Of a stretch of DNA of 8,620 nt, positions 7,690 through 8,620 are shown piece by piece (position 1 is the first letter of the stretch; each line of letters begins with the position of its first letter). Source of the DNA: JAWVEV01 sp033856535 (lineage in GTDB: Bacteria; Actinomycetota; Thermoleophilia; Miltoncostaeales; Miltoncostaeaceae); contig JAWVEV010000147.1 in assembly GCA_033856535.1 (NCBI GenBank), positions 1 through 8,620 of the forward strand. The letters are read 5' to 3'. The notes beneath the pieces were generated by a model. It was not told the origin of the DNA. It ran no database searches and saw only the letters and a program-made list of their open reading frames with translations. A program made the position numbers and the translations under genes.

Positions 7690-7702
7690 GCGAGCCGACC
7701 GG
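7653..7702. repeat. 13-bp direct repeat spanning the cysS start
   Basis: GCGAGCCGACCGG occurs exactly at 7653-7665 and 7690-7702, 37 nt apart start to start. The second copy is the first codons of cysS after TTG; the first lies in the ispF-cysS spacer in another frame. Unit and offset do not suggest a tandem coding repeat. Confidence 0.5.
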
Positions 7703-8620
7703 GGTGGTCCTGCACTCGACCCTCTCGCGGCGCAGGGAGCCGCTCACGACCGGCCCGGACGGGACCGTCCGGATCTACTTCTGCGGCCCGACGGTCTACG
7801 GGAGGGTGCACATCGGCAACGCGCGGCCCTTCGTGGTCTTCTCGGTGCTGAAGCGCCACCTGGAGCGGCGCGGCCTGCGGGTGCGCCTGGTCTCCAACGT
7901 CACCGACGTCAACGACAAGATCTATGACGCCGCCCGGGCCGAGGGCATCCCGAGCGACGAGCTCGCCCGCCGGCGGACGGCCGAGTACGTGGCCGACACG
8001 GACCGCCTGGGCCTCGGCCGTCCGGACGCCGAGCCGAGCGTGACCGGCTCCATCCCCGAGATCATCGAGCTGATCGGGACCCTGGTGGACCGCGACCTGG
8101 CCTACCCGTCGAACGGCGACGTCTACTTCCGGGTCGGACGCTTCCCGGGCTATGGCGCGTTGAGCAACCGGCGGCTCGACGAGATGGTCTCCAACGAGCC
8201 GGGCCAGAAGGAGGAGCCGCTCGACTTCGCCCTCTGGAAGGGGCGCAAGGAGGGCGAGGACACCTGGTGGGAGTCGCCGTGGGGCCCGGGCCGCCCGGGC
8301 TGGCACATCGAGTGCTCGGCGATGGCCCAGACGACGCTCGGCACGGAGCTCGACGTCCACGGCGGCGGCATCGACCTGGTCTTCCCGCACCACGAGAACG
8401 AGATCGCCCAGTCGGAGGGCGCGCACGGCGGGCGCATGGCCTCGATCTGGATGCACAACGAGATGCTCGAGCTCGCCGGCGACAAGATGAGTAAGAGCAT
8501 CGGCAACATCGCCACGCTCTCGGACGTGCTGGACCGGTGGCCGGCGGAGGTCGTGCTCACGTTCTTCCTCACCAGCCACTACCGGTCGCGGCTGCCGTTC
8601 TCGCCGGAGCGGATGGCCGA
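7686..8620 (+). CDS. cysS: Cysteinyl-tRNA synthetase (3' partial)
   Basis: Class I synthetase charging tRNA-Cys. The frame stays open to the window end; 311 residues are visible of a usual 450-480. Seen: YFCGPTVY (31-38), HIGNAR (42-47, the HIGH motif), SNVTDVNDKIYDAA (70-83), GRPGWHIECSAM (203-214), HGGGIDLVFPHHENEIAQS (226-244), KMSKS (267-271). Zinc ligands C33, C210, H235 and E239 correspond to C28, C209, H234 and E238 of E. coli CysS. This and the overall match favour CysS over the related mycothiol ligase MshC. Start: TTG 7686, with GGGGGA (7674-7679) 6 nt upstream. GTG 7704 (giving MVLHSTLSRR) and TTG 7635 are alternatives. The 58-nt gap from ispF holds the stem-loop, one repeat copy and the possible linking ORF. 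The anticodon-binding C-terminal domain is outside the window. Confidence 0.95.
   Translation, partial: MSEPTGVVLHSTLSRRREPLTTGPDGTVRIYFCGPTVYGRVHIGNARPFVVFSVLKRHLERRGLRVRLVSNVTDVNDKIYDAARAEGIPSDELARRRTAEYVADTDRLGLGRPDAEPSVTGSIPEIIELIGTLVDRDLAYPSNGDVYFRVGRFPGYGALSNRRLDEMVSNEPGQKEEPLDFALWKGRKEGEDTWWESPWGPGRPGWHIECSAMAQTTLGTELDVHGGGIDLVFPHHENEIAQSEGAHGGRMASIWMHNEMLELAGDKMSKSIGNIATLSDVLDRWPAEVVLTFFLTSHYRSRLPFSPERMA

Noticed and set aside
7569..8579. Long minus-strand open frame opposite cysS
   Set aside because: The plus strand encodes all CysS motifs including KMSKS; the antisense translation has no family features.
7686..8620. MshC (mycothiol ligase) instead of CysS
   Set aside because: HIGNAR and surrounding blocks, the CysS zinc-ligand spacing and position next to ispF all fit CysS better.

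Overview
The window is very GC-rich (roughly 70% by eye, with G or C at most third codon positions). Gene order and the sequences of CarD, RadA and CysS fit a deep-branching high-GC actinobacterium. Thermoleophilia (Solirubrobacter/Gaiella-like) is my best guess, inferred from family resemblance and not proven. It is a core-genome segment. I see no insertion sequence, phage gene, CRISPR array, tRNA or rRNA.

Layout: clpC (1-1752, 5' end missing), radA (1780-3132), carD (3129-3722) and a membrane-anchored PIN-TRAM protein (3768-4847), all on the plus strand; a minus-strand DUF72 gene (5582-4866); then plus-strand ispD (5594-6295), a HisJ-type PHP phosphatase (6309-7160), ispF (7157-7627) and cysS (7686 to beyond the window end). 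It is the actinobacterial version of the old clpC-radA-(disA)-yacL-ispD-ispF-cysS neighbourhood known from Bacillus and Mycobacterium. Here carD directly follows radA, no disA lies between them, and two genes (DUF72 and the PHP phosphatase) interrupt the usual order.

How the genes fit together: ClpC is the unfoldase of a Clp protease. RadA acts on recombination intermediates. CarD binds RNA polymerase and stabilises open complexes. The PIN-TRAM protein is a probable membrane-tethered RNase. IspD and IspF are two steps of the MEP isoprenoid pathway. CysS charges tRNA-Cys. Tight spacing and 4-nt overlaps (radA/carD, PHP/ispF) point to translational coupling in two plus-strand blocks, separated by the inverted DUF72 gene.

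The signals not explained by the genes are structural. They are a 13-bp stem-loop in the first codons of radA, an 18-bp perfect palindrome touching the ribosome binding site of the PIN-TRAM gene, and a 12-bp stem-loop on the ispF stop codon, followed by a 13-bp direct repeat running into cysS. I found no convincing undescribed multi-gene system. These cis elements and the DUF72 and PHP insertions are the parts worth a second look.
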